Shown here piece after piece: positions 1 to 14,776 of a stretch of 64,000 nt of DNA (its first letter is position 1; the number at the start of each line of letters is the position of its first letter). Position numbers and translations under genes: made by a program. Below the pieces are notes generated by a model. That model saw nothing but the letters and a program-made list of their open reading frames with translations. It was not told where the DNA came from and ran no database searches. The stretch is from Nilaparvata lugens (taxonomy: Eukaryota; Arthropoda; Insecta; Hemiptera; Delphacidae), in contig NC_052511.1 of NCBI RefSeq assembly GCF_014356525.2, forward strand, positions 33,610,687-33,674,686. Reading direction: 5' to 3'.

Positions 1-2
1 AA

Positions 3-152
3 CTTGCAGCTGCATGGACAAGGGATTGCAGAATATACGTCAAGAAGTCTGCAGAGTCCGGAGCACCAATCACGCTGATCAAAACTATTCAGCAGATGGA
101 GAACTTCACGACAGATGCGTCGGTCAACGTCAGCGTCGACGCCTCGGGCTGA
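3..152 (+). CDS. Unrecognised 3'-terminal coding segment (partial)
   Basis: The third forward frame is open from the window edge to a TGA at 150-152 and gives 49 residues ending in TTDASVNVSVDASG. Third codon positions are GC-rich, unlike the AT-rich flank, and the composition looks like an ordinary protein end. The start, if any, lies outside the window. I do not recognise the family. It does not resemble the N-terminal half of Abi, although Abi continues on this strand 10 kb downstream. It could be the last exon of an upstream gene, a gene nested in an Abi intron, or a chance frame; another frame is open across the same bases. Confidence 0.35.
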   Translation, partial: LAAAWTRDCRIYVKKSAESGAPITLIKTIQQMENFTTDASVNVSVDASG

Positions 153-299
153 GGATGAGTACAACAATTATAATTTCTATACAATTAAACTGTGACTGGA
201 CTTTGGATTATGTTAAACTCTCACCTAGGATAAGAACTCTATTTGTTTTTTTTTCATCCTTCAAGTTATGAACTCAAATATCTAGGTTTTATTCTGATA

Positions 300-2393
<2,094 letters not shown>

Positions 2394-2400
<7 letters not shown>

Positions 2401-5261
2401 GTAGTTATAGACGTAACTTTGACGAATTTTCAACAGTATTACAGGGATTAGGGCATAAGTTTAACTGCATAATATTAACTGAGGCATGGCTTAACGACGA
2501 CAGCCATCCAATTAACATTTCAGGTTACCATTCTTTTAGATCATTCAATAATCTGAACCAGAGCGATGGGTTGGTGGTCTACATCGATGAAGGACTTCCA
2601 GTCACTTGCAATGAACTGGTACTGGGCGGTCTGGCCACCTGTCTCTCTCTCACCTTTACCTGGGCGGGGGCGGCATGCGAAATTCTAGCTGTCTACCGCA
2701 GCCCCAGCACTAATCTAACTACATTCATAAACGCGTTAAACGTATATTGCAATGAACAATCGCCAGGTGTCGTCCGAATTCTGGCAGGTGATTTCAATTG
2801 CGATACGTTGAATGTTGCCCCTGGCTCTGTTGAGGAGCATTATATCGATATTTTGAGTGACGCAGGATTTGTGCCCTGTATTGACAAGGTTACACGGCCG
2901 GCCAGCGGAACCTGTATTGACCACTTTTTTGTCAAGCTTCCGCGTTTCTTCAATGCATCTTCTGTTATTCTGCAGTCCTCGGTTACCGATCACTATGCTA
3001 TTTGCTTGAATATATTATCGACAAAAACTCATAAGCCGCCTAATACAGATAGAGTCATTATTAAAACAGACTGGAAAAAGGTGAGGAACACACTTTCTAG
3101 TCACAATTGGAATAGAGTCATTGAACAAAACAACGTTGACAATGCAACAGATATTTTCATTGAATCGGTACAAAACATAATTGCCGAAAAATCACATGAA
3201 GTAAAAGTTTCATCTAGAAATACTCAACTCAAACCATGGATAACTGCTGGACTAGTAAATTCTATTCGACATCGTGATAAACTCAGAAAAAAACTCAATA
3301 GACAACCATTTAACTATCTCCTTAGAAATGAGTTTACTCAATATAGAAATATGCTACATTCAGCAATCAAGCGAGCCAAGTATAACTATTACAAAAACAA
3401 AGTTGAAGAAGCGACTGGTAACCCTAGAAAATTTTGGTCGGTTATAAACGAAATCTCAGGTCGTATAGATAATAGTAAATCATTCCCCGTTAGTGCATTC
3501 TCCCGCCCTGGTGAAGTCATCGACTCTCAAAAAACTAAAGAAATTGCCAACCAATTTAATCAATATTTTGCCAAAGTTGGGACAAACCTAGCAAATTCTA
3601 TAATAACCCAGGATGCACCAGTAGTGAGAGATGATGAACATGCTGCGGACTCTGAATTTCAACTGCAACCGGTCTCAAGGCAGGAATTGGAGGAGGTAGT
3701 GAAGAGTTTGAAAGGGCGATCAGCTCCAGGTTGTGATGGAATCCCTACTAGAGTGATTAAAAACAATATTGACATATTAATACATCCTATCCTACATATA
3801 GTCAATTTAAGCATTCTGGTTGGACACTTTCCTTGCGCTCTCAAAACAGCCAGAGTAATACCTATTTATAAATCAGGCCCCAAAGGCATATTCTCCAATT
3901 ACAGACCTATTTCTTTGTTGGCAACATTATCTAAAATAATCGAAAAGTGTATAAAAATACAACTGACTAAGTATTTAAACGAGTACAATCTCATCTCCAA
4001 CTCACAGTATGGTTTTCAAAAGTCCAAAAATACATCTGATACTCTTTTCAATATGTCTAGGGCTATCTCAAGTAGTATTAAATCAAGAAGAAAAGTACTG
4101 ATAACCTTTTTGGACTTGGCAAAAGCCTTTGATACAGTTGACAGGAGAATTTTAATAAAAAAACTTGAATCATTGGGGATAAAAAATATCTCTCTCCGAT
4201 GGTTTAAGAGTTACTTTCACAATCGACAGCAATCAGTTTGCATAAATGGTGAAAATAGTGATAAAGAGAATGTTGAGTATGGGGTAGTCCAGGGAAGCAC
4301 CCTTGGGCCACTGCTATTCCTAATCTATATCAACAATCTGTCAAAATTAGTAGTTGAAGGTGAGTTGTATCTGTTTGCTGATGACACAGCACTAGTGTCT
4401 ACTGGGAGCACTTGGGAGGAGGCCTACATGAGTGCTTCAATTGATTTGTCAAAAATAAAGAACTGGTTTGATCACAATAGCCTTACAGTAAATGTGGAAA
4501 AAACGAAGTTTATGCCAATAGTTACAAGAAATCAAGCTGATCCAGGCTCTCTAATACTAACGATGCATTCTTGTAATAATCCCAGGTCTGCTGGATGTAA
4601 TTGTAGTATGATTGAGCGCGTTGATCATTACAAATACCTGGGCGTTGTCTTGGATTCCAAGATGAGTTGGGTACAACATGTCCAGTGTGCTAAGAATAGG
4701 CTCAGAAAGCTGCTTCACGCATTTTCAGAGCTTAGTAATGTTCTGAGTGTGGATCAGTGCAAAGTAGTTTACTTTGCCTATGTCCAATCTATAATACTAT
4801 ATGGAATTCTAGCTTGGGGAGGGGCTTCCTCCTCAGTCATTGAGCCTCTCGCAGTCACCCAAAGATCAATTATAAAAACAATTTTAAAGAGAGACTTTAG
4901 ATACCCAACAAGACAATTGTTTATCGAATTTCCCGTACTGAATGTTAGACAACTTTTTATTAAATCCTTGTTGATCCACATAAAAAAATACAAAACTGAA
5001 CTTCTGGGAGAAACAGTTAACCATAGCTACTCAACTCGCCACAGATCCAATTACAGCTTTGAGATACCTCAGCTGACTCACGGCTCTGAATTGACAAATC
5101 CTTCATACCTGGCCCATGTCTTGTACAGAAATGTGCCAGGGGTGATTAGGGAAGCAGAGGCATTTAGTTTGGTAGTGTTTAGGAAGAGGGTGGACAGGTG
5201 GCTGTACCAGATTGGTTGGGAAGCTTCAGAAGAACTACTCCAATCTCGTTATGCTTGGTGA
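2394..5261 (+). CDS. LINE endonuclease-reverse transcriptase (ORF2, 5'-truncated)
   Basis: The frame is open from 2394, just after a TAA, to the stop at 5261. The first ATG is at 2571 and leaves 896 residues. Upstream of that ATG the frame already reads endonuclease sequence (NIRSYRRNFDEF, then LTEAWLND), so the ATG is not the true start. Numbering from that ATG, the visible motifs are endonuclease GDFN at 73-76 and TDHY at 139-142, then RT motifs YRPIS at 444, FLDLAKAFD near 513-521, QGSTLGPLLF, and the catalytic FADD at 602-605, followed by YLGVVLD. The C-terminal region lacks an obvious RNase H. No frameshift or stop was seen, unlike the other three LINEs here. It would nick target DNA and copy its own RNA. 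Confidence 0.92.
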
Positions 5262-5729
5262 CCAACACGACTTCAAGGTTTCCAGACAATTGATTGGTAT
5301 TTATTTTATCATTGATATAACCGATTTGACTGTTTTGCCTTTCTGGTTTATGCTTTTTTTTCATTCTCTCTTCTGAGAATTTCTGGAATCCCTGCCACTG
5401 CGGTCTTCAAAAAATATTGTTATTTCTTCTTTATTTATTACTTTTATCAATCAAGGTATTAAGTATACTTATTCCTACATACATATTCCTACATACTCAT
5501 TCTTAAATATACATCAGCACATATATTATCTATTTTATAATCAGAATATTAATAATACATCCATAATATAAGTGTATTCTCTATTATTTACTTCTATGAG
5601 CAGATTAAGCTTATTATGTATAAAGTGGAACTCCCCCCCTACACACAGATGGATAGTCTAGTAGGGGGATTCCAAAATATGTTGTATATTGTATTTCTTA
5701 TTCGTGTATTATGTTTTTGGAAATAAACT

Positions 5730-6934
5730 GAATTGAATTGAATTGAATTGAATTGAATTGAATTGAATTGAATTGAATTGAATTGAATTGAATTGAATTG
5801 AATTGAATTGAATTGAATTGAATTGAATTGAATTGAATTGAATTGAATTGAATTGAATTGAATTGAATTGAATTGAATTGAATTGAATTGAATTGAATTG
5901 AATTGAATTGAATTGAATTGAATTGAATTGAATTGAATTGAATTGAATTGAATTGAATTGAATTGAATTGAATTGAATTGAATTGAATTGAATTGAATTG
6001 AATTGAATTGAATTGAATTGAATTGAATTGAATTGAATTGAATTGAATTGAATTGAATTGAATTGAATTGAATTGAATTGAATTGAATTGAATTGAATTG
6101 AATTGAATTGAATTGAATTGAATTGAATTGAATTGAATTGAATTGAATTGAATTGAATTGAATTGAATTGAATTGAATTGAATTGAATTGAATTGAATTG
6201 AATTGAATTGAATTGAATTGAATTGAATTGAATTGAATTGAATTGAATTGAATTGAATTGAATTGAATTGAATTGAATTGAATTGAATTGAATTGAATTG
6301 AATTGAATTGAATTGAATTGAATTGAATTGAATTGAATTGAATTGAATTGAATTGAATTGAATTGAATTGAATTGAATTGAATTGAATTGAATTGAATTG
6401 AATTGAATTGAATTGAATTGAATTGAATTGAATTGAATTGAATTGAATTGAATTGAATTGAATTGAATTGAATTGAATTGAATTGAATTGAATTGAATTG
6501 AATTGAATTGAATTGAATTGAATTGAATTGAATTGAATTGAATTGAATTGAATTGAATTGAATTGAATTGAATTGAATTGAATTGAATTGAATTGAATTG
6601 AATTGAATTGAATTGAATTGAATTGAATTGAATTGAATTGAATTGAATTGAATTGAATTGAATTGAATTGAATTGAATTGAATTGAATTGAATTGAATTG
6701 AATTGAATTGAATTGAATTGAATTGAATTGAATTGAATTGAATTGAATTGAATTGAATTGAATTGAATTGAATTGAATTGAATTGAATTGAATTGAATTG
6801 AATTGAATTGAATTGAATTGAATTGAATTGAATTGAATTGAATTGAATTGAATTGAATTGAATTGAATTGAATTGAATTGAATTGAATTGAATTGAATTG
6901 AATTGAATTGAATTGAATTGAATTGAATTGAATT
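5730..6934. repeat. (GAATT)n microsatellite, about 241 perfect units
   Basis: This is 1,205 bp of uninterrupted GAATT, with no variant seen on any line. It sits directly at the 3' end of the LINE, so it is that element's tail, expanded far beyond a normal LINE tail. The 409-residue reverse-strand frame (NSIQF repeats) is a translation artefact of a 15-nt period. A short relative, TTGAAATTGAATTGAAT, ends a different 3' UTR-like sequence near 54,595-54,610. Confidence 0.97.
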
Positions 6935-7085
6935 CCACTCTTATGTCATTTCTTTGTCATAATGATATTCACACTTTTGCTTTGCTGTGGGTGATGCCCA
7001 CATAAGCTCTAAGCTTCTGCGTGGCTAATGAGGCGGATGATAATGAGAGATGAATGGACCTACAGGTGGGTTCCAAACCACCGGG

Positions 7086-10000
7086 AAGCGATTTTACAAC
7101 TCGTGAATCATATTCACAAATCCCTTTCAACGGGAGTATCAAGCGATTTTACAACTCGTGAATCATATTCACAAATTCCTTTCAACGGGAGTATCAAGCG
7201 ATTTTACAACTCGTGAATCATATTCACAACTCTCTTCGAACGGGAGTATCAAGCGATTTTACAACTCGTGAATCATATTCACAACTCTCTTCGAACGGGA
7301 GTATCAAGCGATTTTACAACTCGTGAATCATATTCACAAATCCCTTTCAACGGGAGTATCAAGCGATTTTACAACTCGTGAATCATATTCACAACTCTCT
7401 TCGAACGGGAGTATCAAGCGATTTTACAACTCGTGAATCATATTCACAACTCTCTTCGAACGGGAGTATCAAGCGATTTTACAACTCGTGAATCATATTC
7501 ACAAATCCCTTTCAACGGGAGTATCAAGCGATTTTACAACTCGTGAATCATATTCACAAATCCCTTTCAACGGGAGTATCAAGCGATTTTACAACTCGTG
7601 AATCATATTCACAAATCCCTTTCAACGGGAGTATCAAGCGATTTTACAACTCGTGAATCATATTCACAAATCCCTTTCAACGGGAGTATCAAGCGATTTT
7701 ACAACTCGTGAATCATATTCACAAATCCCTTTCAACGGGAGTATCAAGCGATTTTACAACTCGTGAATCATATTCACAAATCCCTTTCAACGGGAGTATC
7801 AAGCGATTTTACAACTCGTGAATCATATTCACAAATCCCTTTCAACGGGAGTATCAAGCGATTTTACAACTCGTGAATCATATTCACAACTCTCTTCGAA
7901 CGGGAGTATCAAGCGATTTTACAACTCGTGAATCATATTCACAAATCCCTTTCAACGGGAGTATCAAGCGATTTTACAACTCGTGAATCATATTCACAAC
8001 TCTCTTCGAACGGGAGTATCAAGCGATTTTACAACTCGTGAATCATATTCACAAATCCCTTTCAACGGGAGTATCAAGCGATTTTACAACTCGTGAATCA
8101 TATTCACAACTCTCTTCGAACGGGAGTATCAAGCGATTTTACAACTCGTGAATCATATTCACAACTCTCTTCGAACGGGAGTATCAAGCGATTTTACAAC
8201 TCGTGAATCATATTCACAACTCTCTTCGAACGGGAGTATCAAGCGATTTTACAACTCGTGAATCATATTCACAAATCCCTTTCAACGGGAGTATCAAGCG
8301 ATTTTACAACTCGTGAATCATATTCACAACTCTCTTCGAACGGGAGTATCAAGCGATTTTACAACTCGTGAATCATATTCACAAATCCCTTTCAACGGGA
8401 GTATCAAGCGATTTTACAACTCGTGAATCATATTCACAACTCTCTTCGAACGGGAGTATCAAGCGATTTTACAACTCGTGAATCATATTCACAAATCCCT
8501 TTCAACGGGAGTATCAAGCGATTTTACAACTCGTGAATCATATTCACAACTCTCTTCGAACGGGAGTATCAAGCGATTTTACAACTCGTGAATCATATTC
8601 ACAACTCTCTTCGAACGGGAGTATCAAGCGATTTTACAACTCGTGAATCATATTCACAACTCTCTTCGAACGGGAGTATCAAGCGATTTTACAACTCGTG
8701 AATCATATTCACAACTCTCTTCGAACGGGAGTATCAAGCGATTTTACAACTCGTGAATCATATTCACAACTCTCTTCGAACGGGAGTATCAAGCGATTTT
8801 ACAACTCGTGAATCATATTCACAACTCTCTTCGAACGGGAGTATCAAGCGATTTTACAACTCGTGAATCATATTCACAACTCTCTTCGAACGGGAGTATC
8901 AAGCGATTTTACAACTCGTGAATCATATTCACAAATCCCTTTCAACGGGAGTATCAAGCGATTTTACAACTCGTGAATCATATTCACAACTCTCTTCGAA
9001 CGGGAGTATCAAGCGATTTTACAACTCGTGAATCATATTCACAACTCTCTTCGAACGGGAGTATCAAGCGATTTTACAACTCGTGAATCATATTCACAAC
9101 TCTCTTCGAACGGGAGTATCAAGCGATTTTACAACTCGTGAATCATATTCACAAATCCCTTTCAACGGGAGTATCAAGCGATTTTACAACTCGTGAATCA
9201 TATTCACAAATCCCTTTCAACGGGAGTATCAAGCGATTTTACAACTCGTGAATCATATTCACAACTCTCTTCGAACGGGAGTATCAAGCGATTTTACAAC
9301 TCGTGAATCATATTCACAACTCTCTTCGAACGGGAGTATCAAGCGATTTTACAACTCGTGAATCATATTCACAAATCCCTTTCAACGGGAGTATCAAGCG
9401 ATTTTACAACTCGTGAATCATATTCACAACTCTCTTCGAACGGGAGTATCAAGCGATTTTACAACTCGTGAATCATATTCACAACTCTCTTCGAACGGGA
9501 GTATCAAGCGATTTTACAACTCGTGAATCATATTCACAAATCCCTTTCAACGGGAGTATCAAGCGATTTTACAACTCGTGAATCATATTCACAAATCCCT
9601 TTCAACGGGAGTATCAAGCGATTTTACAACTCGTGAATCATATTCACAACTCTCTTCGAACGGGAGTATCAAGCGATTTTACAACTCGTGAATCATATTC
9701 ACAACTCTCTTCGAACGGGAGTATCAAGCGATTTTACAACTCGTGAATCATATTCACAACTCTCTTCGAACGGGAGTATCAAGCGATTTTACAACTCGTG
9801 AATCATATTCACAACTCTCTTCGAACGGGAGTATCAAGCGATTTTACAACTCGTGAATCATATTCACAACTCTCTTCGAACGGGAGTATCAAGCGATTTT
9901 ACAACTCGTGAATCATATTCACAACTCTCTTCGAACGGGAGTATCAAGCGATTTTACAACTCGTGAATCATATTCACAAATCCCTTTCAACGGGAGTATC

Positions 10001-10087
10001 AAGCGATTTTACAACTCGTGAATCATATTCACAACTCTCTTCGAACGGGAGTATCAAGCGATTTTACAACTCGTGAATCATATTCAC
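7086..10087. repeat. 55-bp minisatellite, 54 units plus a partial unit, two variants
   Basis: Units begin AAGCGATTTTACAACTCGTG every 55 bp from 7086. Each has one of two middles: type A (AAATCCCTTTCAA) or type B (AACTCTCTTCGAA). By inspection there are 22 A and 32 B units, and the rest of the unit is invariant. The array stops mid-unit at 10087 in pyrimidine-rich sequence that leads to the Abi acceptor at 10280. It probably lies in an Abi intron. No open frame runs through it. Confidence 0.95.
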
Positions 10088-10280
10088 TAAACCTCCTTTC
10101 AACCTTCTAAACCTACTACCAACTTTCTAAACCTCCTTACTACTTTGTCCAGTTGATTCTCTCCCAATCATTAATTTGCTATTGTGATTGTGTAAATAAA
10201 TAAAAAAACCACCTCTCAGCTATTTCAACCACCTTTCAACTGTCTGGAACTTTTTTCAATTCTCTGTTGTAAATGCCCAG

Positions 10281-10537
10281 CTCTGGACGACATTGGCCAC
10301 GGCGTGAGGAGCGGCAACACGCCGCGCTCGAAGGTGCGAGGCAGCAGCCAGGGCAGCATTCAGTCGCTGAGTGGGGCCGGTGGCGGAGGCGGCGGTGTGC
10401 CGGTGTCGGCCGCCGCCATGGTTGGTCCCGCCCCCACCACCAAGCCACCCACGCCGCCTTCCGCCATCCGCGCCACCGGATCGCTCAGCAAGGGATCGCG
10501 TGAATATCGCACGCCGCCCGCCGTTGCGCCACCTCAG
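10281..10537 (+). CDS. Abi: Abl interactor (Abi), internal exon 1 of 4 in window
   Basis: Abi is a subunit of the WAVE regulatory complex and an SH3 adaptor for Abl kinase; it controls Arp2/3 actin assembly at the cell cortex. The exon opens after the acceptor at 10279-10280 with two bases finishing a codon, then reads LDDIGHGV, the conserved Abi sequence closing the homeodomain-homologous region. A low-complexity Ser/Gly linker with a polyglycine run follows, then APTTKPPTPPSAI and RTPPAVAPPQ, typical Abi proline-rich text. It ends at 10537 before GTAACT, phase 0. GC-rich codons stand out from the AT-rich flanks. The N-terminal half of Abi (helical WAVE-binding region) is not found upstream in this window. 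Confidence 0.88.
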
Positions 10538-10730
10538 GTAACTATGAACTCTTTGTCCATATAAGTCTATAATTATAATTATATATTATGATCCAACATT
10601 GCACTCATCGTTATTAGGTATAGTGAGTGTGATGAGTGAACATTCAGTTGATAGTGCCAACATGACACTGATTAATGATAACGTCACACTGGGTGTTTCA
10701 ATCACTTACAAAAATGTGATCTCATGTTGA

Positions 10731-10968
10731 GCTGCGTACACATATACGCACTTCCAACCCGCACCGAGCACGCTCTGCCCTCGTATCGCCCTCGTTCCTC
10801 CATCGAACCACAGTCGCTCCGCCCATGCACCCATCATGAACGTTACGGAAGATATTAGATCTACTCGCGTTCCCCGGTCGAACCACTGTTGCTCCCTGGT
10901 CGATCATCAATCGCTCTGCTGGAGTGACGTTCGGTTGCGGAGCAGAGCGAAAATCTGTACGCACCTTA
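10731..10968. mobile_element. MITE-like element in Abi intron
   Basis: The ends are imperfect inverted repeats: GCTGCGTACACATATACGC on the left, and on the right a sequence whose complement begins TAAGGTGCGTACAG. The interior is GC-rich with GAGCACGCTCTGCC and GGAGCAGAGCG blocks. Related GC-rich pieces occur near 21,100-21,250 and 21,660-21,790, which suggests a dispersed non-autonomous family. The reverse frame across it is not a gene. Confidence 0.55.
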
Positions 10969-11304
10969 AGATTCAGTAGATACTAAATCAATTTAATCAT
11001 CATTGAATAATGAAATAACCTATTATTAAGGTTGAGTGACAGAGAAGAATTTAATCAAATTCAGTAATCTCCATCCATGGCCAGCACTTGTTGGATAGAT
11101 TATGTCAAAATGTAAAACGTTATAACAAAGATCAAGATGGGAGGTCAGACATACATCTCAAAAAAACATTGTATTGCCTCTTCATCCAGGGAGTAGAGTG
11201 CTAAATTTACAAGCCTCTCACGAAGTGCCCTCTCAAAGATTTTTTTTCTCTTGCTCACGGAAATACAACGGCATCCGGTCGGTGTATGAAACCGACTGAA
11301 AATC

Positions 11305-12100
11305 TTCAATGATTCAATGATTTTATTTAAGCCTTAGTACCTCAGTACATAAGCCAGGTCACATACAACATTCATTATAAATAAAATACAATATACAATG
11401 TCAGAATACAATGTCAGCTTTTAAAAAGTACAGTGTCTAATTGTCTTTATGTGATGACTATTTTCACTATGTCCAACGTATATTAATCATATAATATGTT
11501 CACTTATATTACCAATATAATATCATAATATACAACAGTCTATAATAATGTAATAATATCATAATATGTATTATGTTTAATTTACTGTAAGCTACAAAGT
11601 AATAGAGTATTAGCTATCAAATAGCATCAACAAACAAGTAAAGTACATCCCATAGAATAATAAATTACATCCCAAAAGTTACTCGCCACTATGTTCAACA
11701 ATGTAACCCTCACAGCCACTAGTTTCATAAAGAGGGGTATCCAATAGCCATTTTTTGACCGTGCTGGCAAATAAGCTACTTGGCAAGGACCGAACTCTCT
11801 CAGGTAGGTGGTTATAGAATTTCACACCTGAAACAGGGAAACAAGATGAAATCTTGTGTAGTCTATTTCTATAGACATGCAGATCCGCACGATGTCTGGT
11901 ATTAAATTGAATTCATCCTTTTTTATGGCTAACAGACATTGGAAAATGTACACATTAAAAACAGTCATAATTTTACAATGCCGAAAAAGAGGCTTACAGT
12001 GCTCACGATAAGGAGCACCACACAACACGCGAATGGCTTTCTTCTGGAGGATCAATACTCTGTCTACCCTTAGTGAGTGCAAGAATCAATTCACTATTTT
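11305..12100 (-). mobile_element. LINE 3' fragment (RT C-terminus plus 3' UTR)
   Basis: Reverse-strand residues LQKKAIRVLCGAPYREH, followed by KPLFRHCKIMTVFNVYI, match the conserved C-terminal part of LINE reverse transcriptases. The fragment starts within that region (5'-truncated near 12,100) and runs to a short repetitive tail of ATTGAATC-type near 11,310. It is a dead insertion in an Abi intron, of a different sequence type from the LINE at 2.4 kb. Confidence 0.7.
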
Positions 12101-12387
12101 CATTCACAATAACATCTTCTAGAAGATGTCAGCAGTTCTATTTTCAATGAATTCTATTTATGATTTTATTCATCACTGTATTTGACTGGTCTCCCTCCAA
12201 GTCAAAAGTAGTTTTGTATGGACTATAGTTTAGCGGGACCTATAGATAAATGACCTGATATCTGTGTTGAGGCCACAATAACCAAGTTACTGTGTAACAA
12301 GACAATTTCATTATAATAATAATGCATTTTGTTTTTAATTTCCATTTTATTTGATTTCGTGTGAAAGTGTGTTGATTATGTTTATAG

Positions 12388-12592
12388 GTGCCCAGCCACT
12401 ACGCACCCAACTATCCGCTGGGCCACCCTAGGCGCACGGGCGTCGGCTACAGCACCCTGCCAATGGGTGCCACTGCCCAGACGACTGCCGCCCCCTCTCC
12501 GCCGCCGCCCCAGGTCGGCATGGTGCACCCCCAGCCGCAGACCCCACCCCCGCCACCTCCACCCAACAACTATGCCATCGATCACATGCCGC
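12388..12592 (+). CDS. Abi: Abl interactor (Abi), proline-rich exon 2 of 4
   Basis: The exon begins after TTTATAG in phase 0, continuing APPQ of the previous exon into VPSHYAPNYPLG. It ends at 12592 before GTGAGT with one base of a split codon. It encodes a disordered Pro/Gln-rich stretch with PPPPQ and a PPPPPPPNNY run, the type of segment that binds SH3 and EVH1 domains in Abi proteins. The frame reads on into the intron, but the donor and downstream phase agree with the 14,107 exon. Two overlapping open frames on other strands come only from GC-rich composition. Confidence 0.88.
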
Positions 12593-14106
12593 GTGAGTAT
12601 AACTACTACAACTCTAGTTACGATGGTTTCCCCGATTTTGAAATATTGGGCCAAGTGAAAATTTGATCAGTTGGTAGCCACCAATTATTAATAATTGATT
12701 CATTTTTCATTTATTGTACAAACACTATACTCGAAATATAATATTATGACCGAGGAGGAAAACTAGGCTGAGCCTGTACCATTTCTCTCCCAAATTTGGA
12801 TAAAAAGTTGATGTTGTCTACTATTAATTAGATAATGAAATCACACATCACTGCTTCACATTTTTGTGGTTTTTGCTACCCATATATATCATCTCATTTT
12901 TTGAATAAATAGCTTCACTATTATATTAAAATATTGAAAAATATCACATCAAATAATGAAAATTACACCTTATCACATTAGTTATTAAATACTAGGTCAA
13001 AAACAATAATAGAAAATAATCGAATTTATAATAGTTTGATGGATGAAGAAGGATTATGGAATTGGAACTTAACCTGATGATAAATCATTTCAAGTGTATC
13101 ATTGAAATACTATTTGCATCGACAGTCGAATGCGATGTTTCGATTGATACTTGCTAAAATTATGAAATTATTTACTTTATTTTTGAAATATTGAGGAAAT
13201 AACACTCTTAATAAGAGTTAAAGATTGTAAATTTCTATTTGAACTGTTTCCAAAAAAATGGGTTTTATTGAATAAATTTGAATCAATCTCCTTATTGAGT
13301 TGAGTAACAATAAGTAACGTAACTCTTACACCTTCCAAATTTAATAGCATTTTACGAAGTCACAAAAAACTTGAAACAATGGCAACATTATGCAACAATT
13401 CAATAAATCAACATAAAAATCAGTATACAAATTACTATGAAAAGTTCAACATGGTGTGAGAGTGCAATTTGATACTTGAATAAGCGAAGAAATCGTATTT
13501 CGGATTCAACATATTCACTGTTTAATAGAGGGTGAGAATTTGAAATTAGTATTAAAATTTGCCTCAGGCCAGGTAATCATTTTTTAAGGAGCATTCATGA
13601 TAATTTCCTTTCCTCGGATTCCAATATTTGCTGTGTGTTCAGAGGATTTAATAGTATTCATTTGGATTTTCGTTGGATTAATTATTATTGTTATTGTAAT
13701 AGATTGATTTCATGCAATATTTATTTATTTATAATATCTCCCTTTACTTCCATCAAACCATGTCATTTCTAGTCAACTATTGGCATATTTAAAAGGAAGT
13801 ACGTGAGTTTGTCAAGTATTCATTTCAACCAGTACTTGAGATACTGAAATAAATGGGAAGTTGAGGTTGTCACTTTGAAGGTGCAACTTATTGTATGTAA
13901 AAATTGCATCAAAATTACGGGCGTACCTTACGAAAATAGTGAAGATATTTTTAATATCTCACAAAAATCTCCCAGTGGATGGTTTGACTTTAAATAATAT
14001 GATATGATTGATAACTGCCATAGACTCTCAGAAAATGTGAATGAAACCCATTTAAAACAAACAATGAATATTTGAAATGTGGGCTAACTTATTGTATTGT
14101 TGTTAG
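12593..14106 (+). other. Abi intron, no other feature seen
   Basis: AT-rich intron of 1.5 kb. I saw no repeat family, RNA gene or conserved frame in it. Confidence 0.7.
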
Positions 14107-14553
14107 CACCTCCATCACCGTTGACACTGACGAACCAATCGGGTGGCATTCCGGCGGCGACACTTGACTCGGTGATGGACAGCCAACAACATCATATGCA
14201 GCTGCGACAGATGCACAGTGCAGGAGGCGGCACCCTTCCCCACGGGGGCGGCATCCTGTCAGGAGGCGGCACCCTGCCCCACGGGGGTGGCATCCTGTCA
14301 GGAGGCGGCACCCTGCCCCATGGAGGTGGCATGCACCACCCCCACACCAGCCTGCACCACACGCTACCCCACCACCCACACCACCAGGCCCAGGCTCTGG
14401 CGCGGTCGTCTCCGCCCCTACCGCCCCCGCCCGAGGAGGACAGCCCCCACCCCCAGTTCGGAGTGCCCAACATTAGCAGTTCGCGCGGAATGCCCATTGT
14501 ATCAGACGAGCCCGATCTGCCTGGATGGGTGCCTAAGAACTACATTGAGAAAG
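14107..14553 (+). CDS. Abi: Abl interactor (Abi), exon 3 of 4 with Gly-rich repeats
   Basis: The exon starts after TGTTAG; its first two bases complete the codon split from 12592. It reads PPSPLTLTNQSGG, a His/Gln-rich stretch, then a 13-residue repeat (GGGTLPHGGGILS) about 2.7 times, a His-rich run, PPLPPPPEE, and finally DEPDLPGWVPKNYIEK, which corresponds to the conserved acidic/Trp segment just before the SH3 domain in Abi. The donor GTTAGT at 14554 leaves one base that joins the SH3 exon to make Val. The glycine repeat comes from a 39-bp DNA repeat at 14223-14329 and is probably lineage-specific. Confidence 0.9.
14223..14329 (+). repeat. 39-bp in-frame coding minisatellite in Abi
   Basis: Units start at 14223, 14262 and 14301 (the last partial), beginning GGAGGCGGCACCCT. 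At 39 bp, each copy adds 13 residues without breaking frame. The first unit has CTTCCC where the second has CTGCCC, and the second has a T in CACGGGGGTGG. Confidence 0.85.
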
Positions 14554-14776
14554 GTTAGTTGCACAACACGTAGTCTATGCAAATAGCCTAGATGAGAAAG
14601 TGCATTCAATTTAAAACAGATTTACAGTATTCAATTAGGATTTTCGTTCATTAATAAAGGTCAGTTTGTTGATTAATCGAACATTTTATACTTCTGATCT
14701 ATAATACAGAGTTGAAGATTGCCAAGAATTAATGAGACCATACACTTGATTGCACAATTCTTGGTCTTATCTTCAT

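Noticed and set aside
5709..6938. A 409-residue reverse-strand frame of NSIQF repeats
   Set aside because: It is only the (GAATT)n tract read in a frame that happens to contain no stop; its period is 15 nt.
7086..10087. CRISPR array, because units are regularly spaced
   Set aside because: There are no variable spacers: every 55-bp unit is one of two nearly identical forms, and the DNA is eukaryotic.
14089..14586. Several long frames on both strands across the Abi exon
   Set aside because: GC-rich repeats suppress stops in all frames; only the frame with conserved Abi text and matching splice phases is kept.
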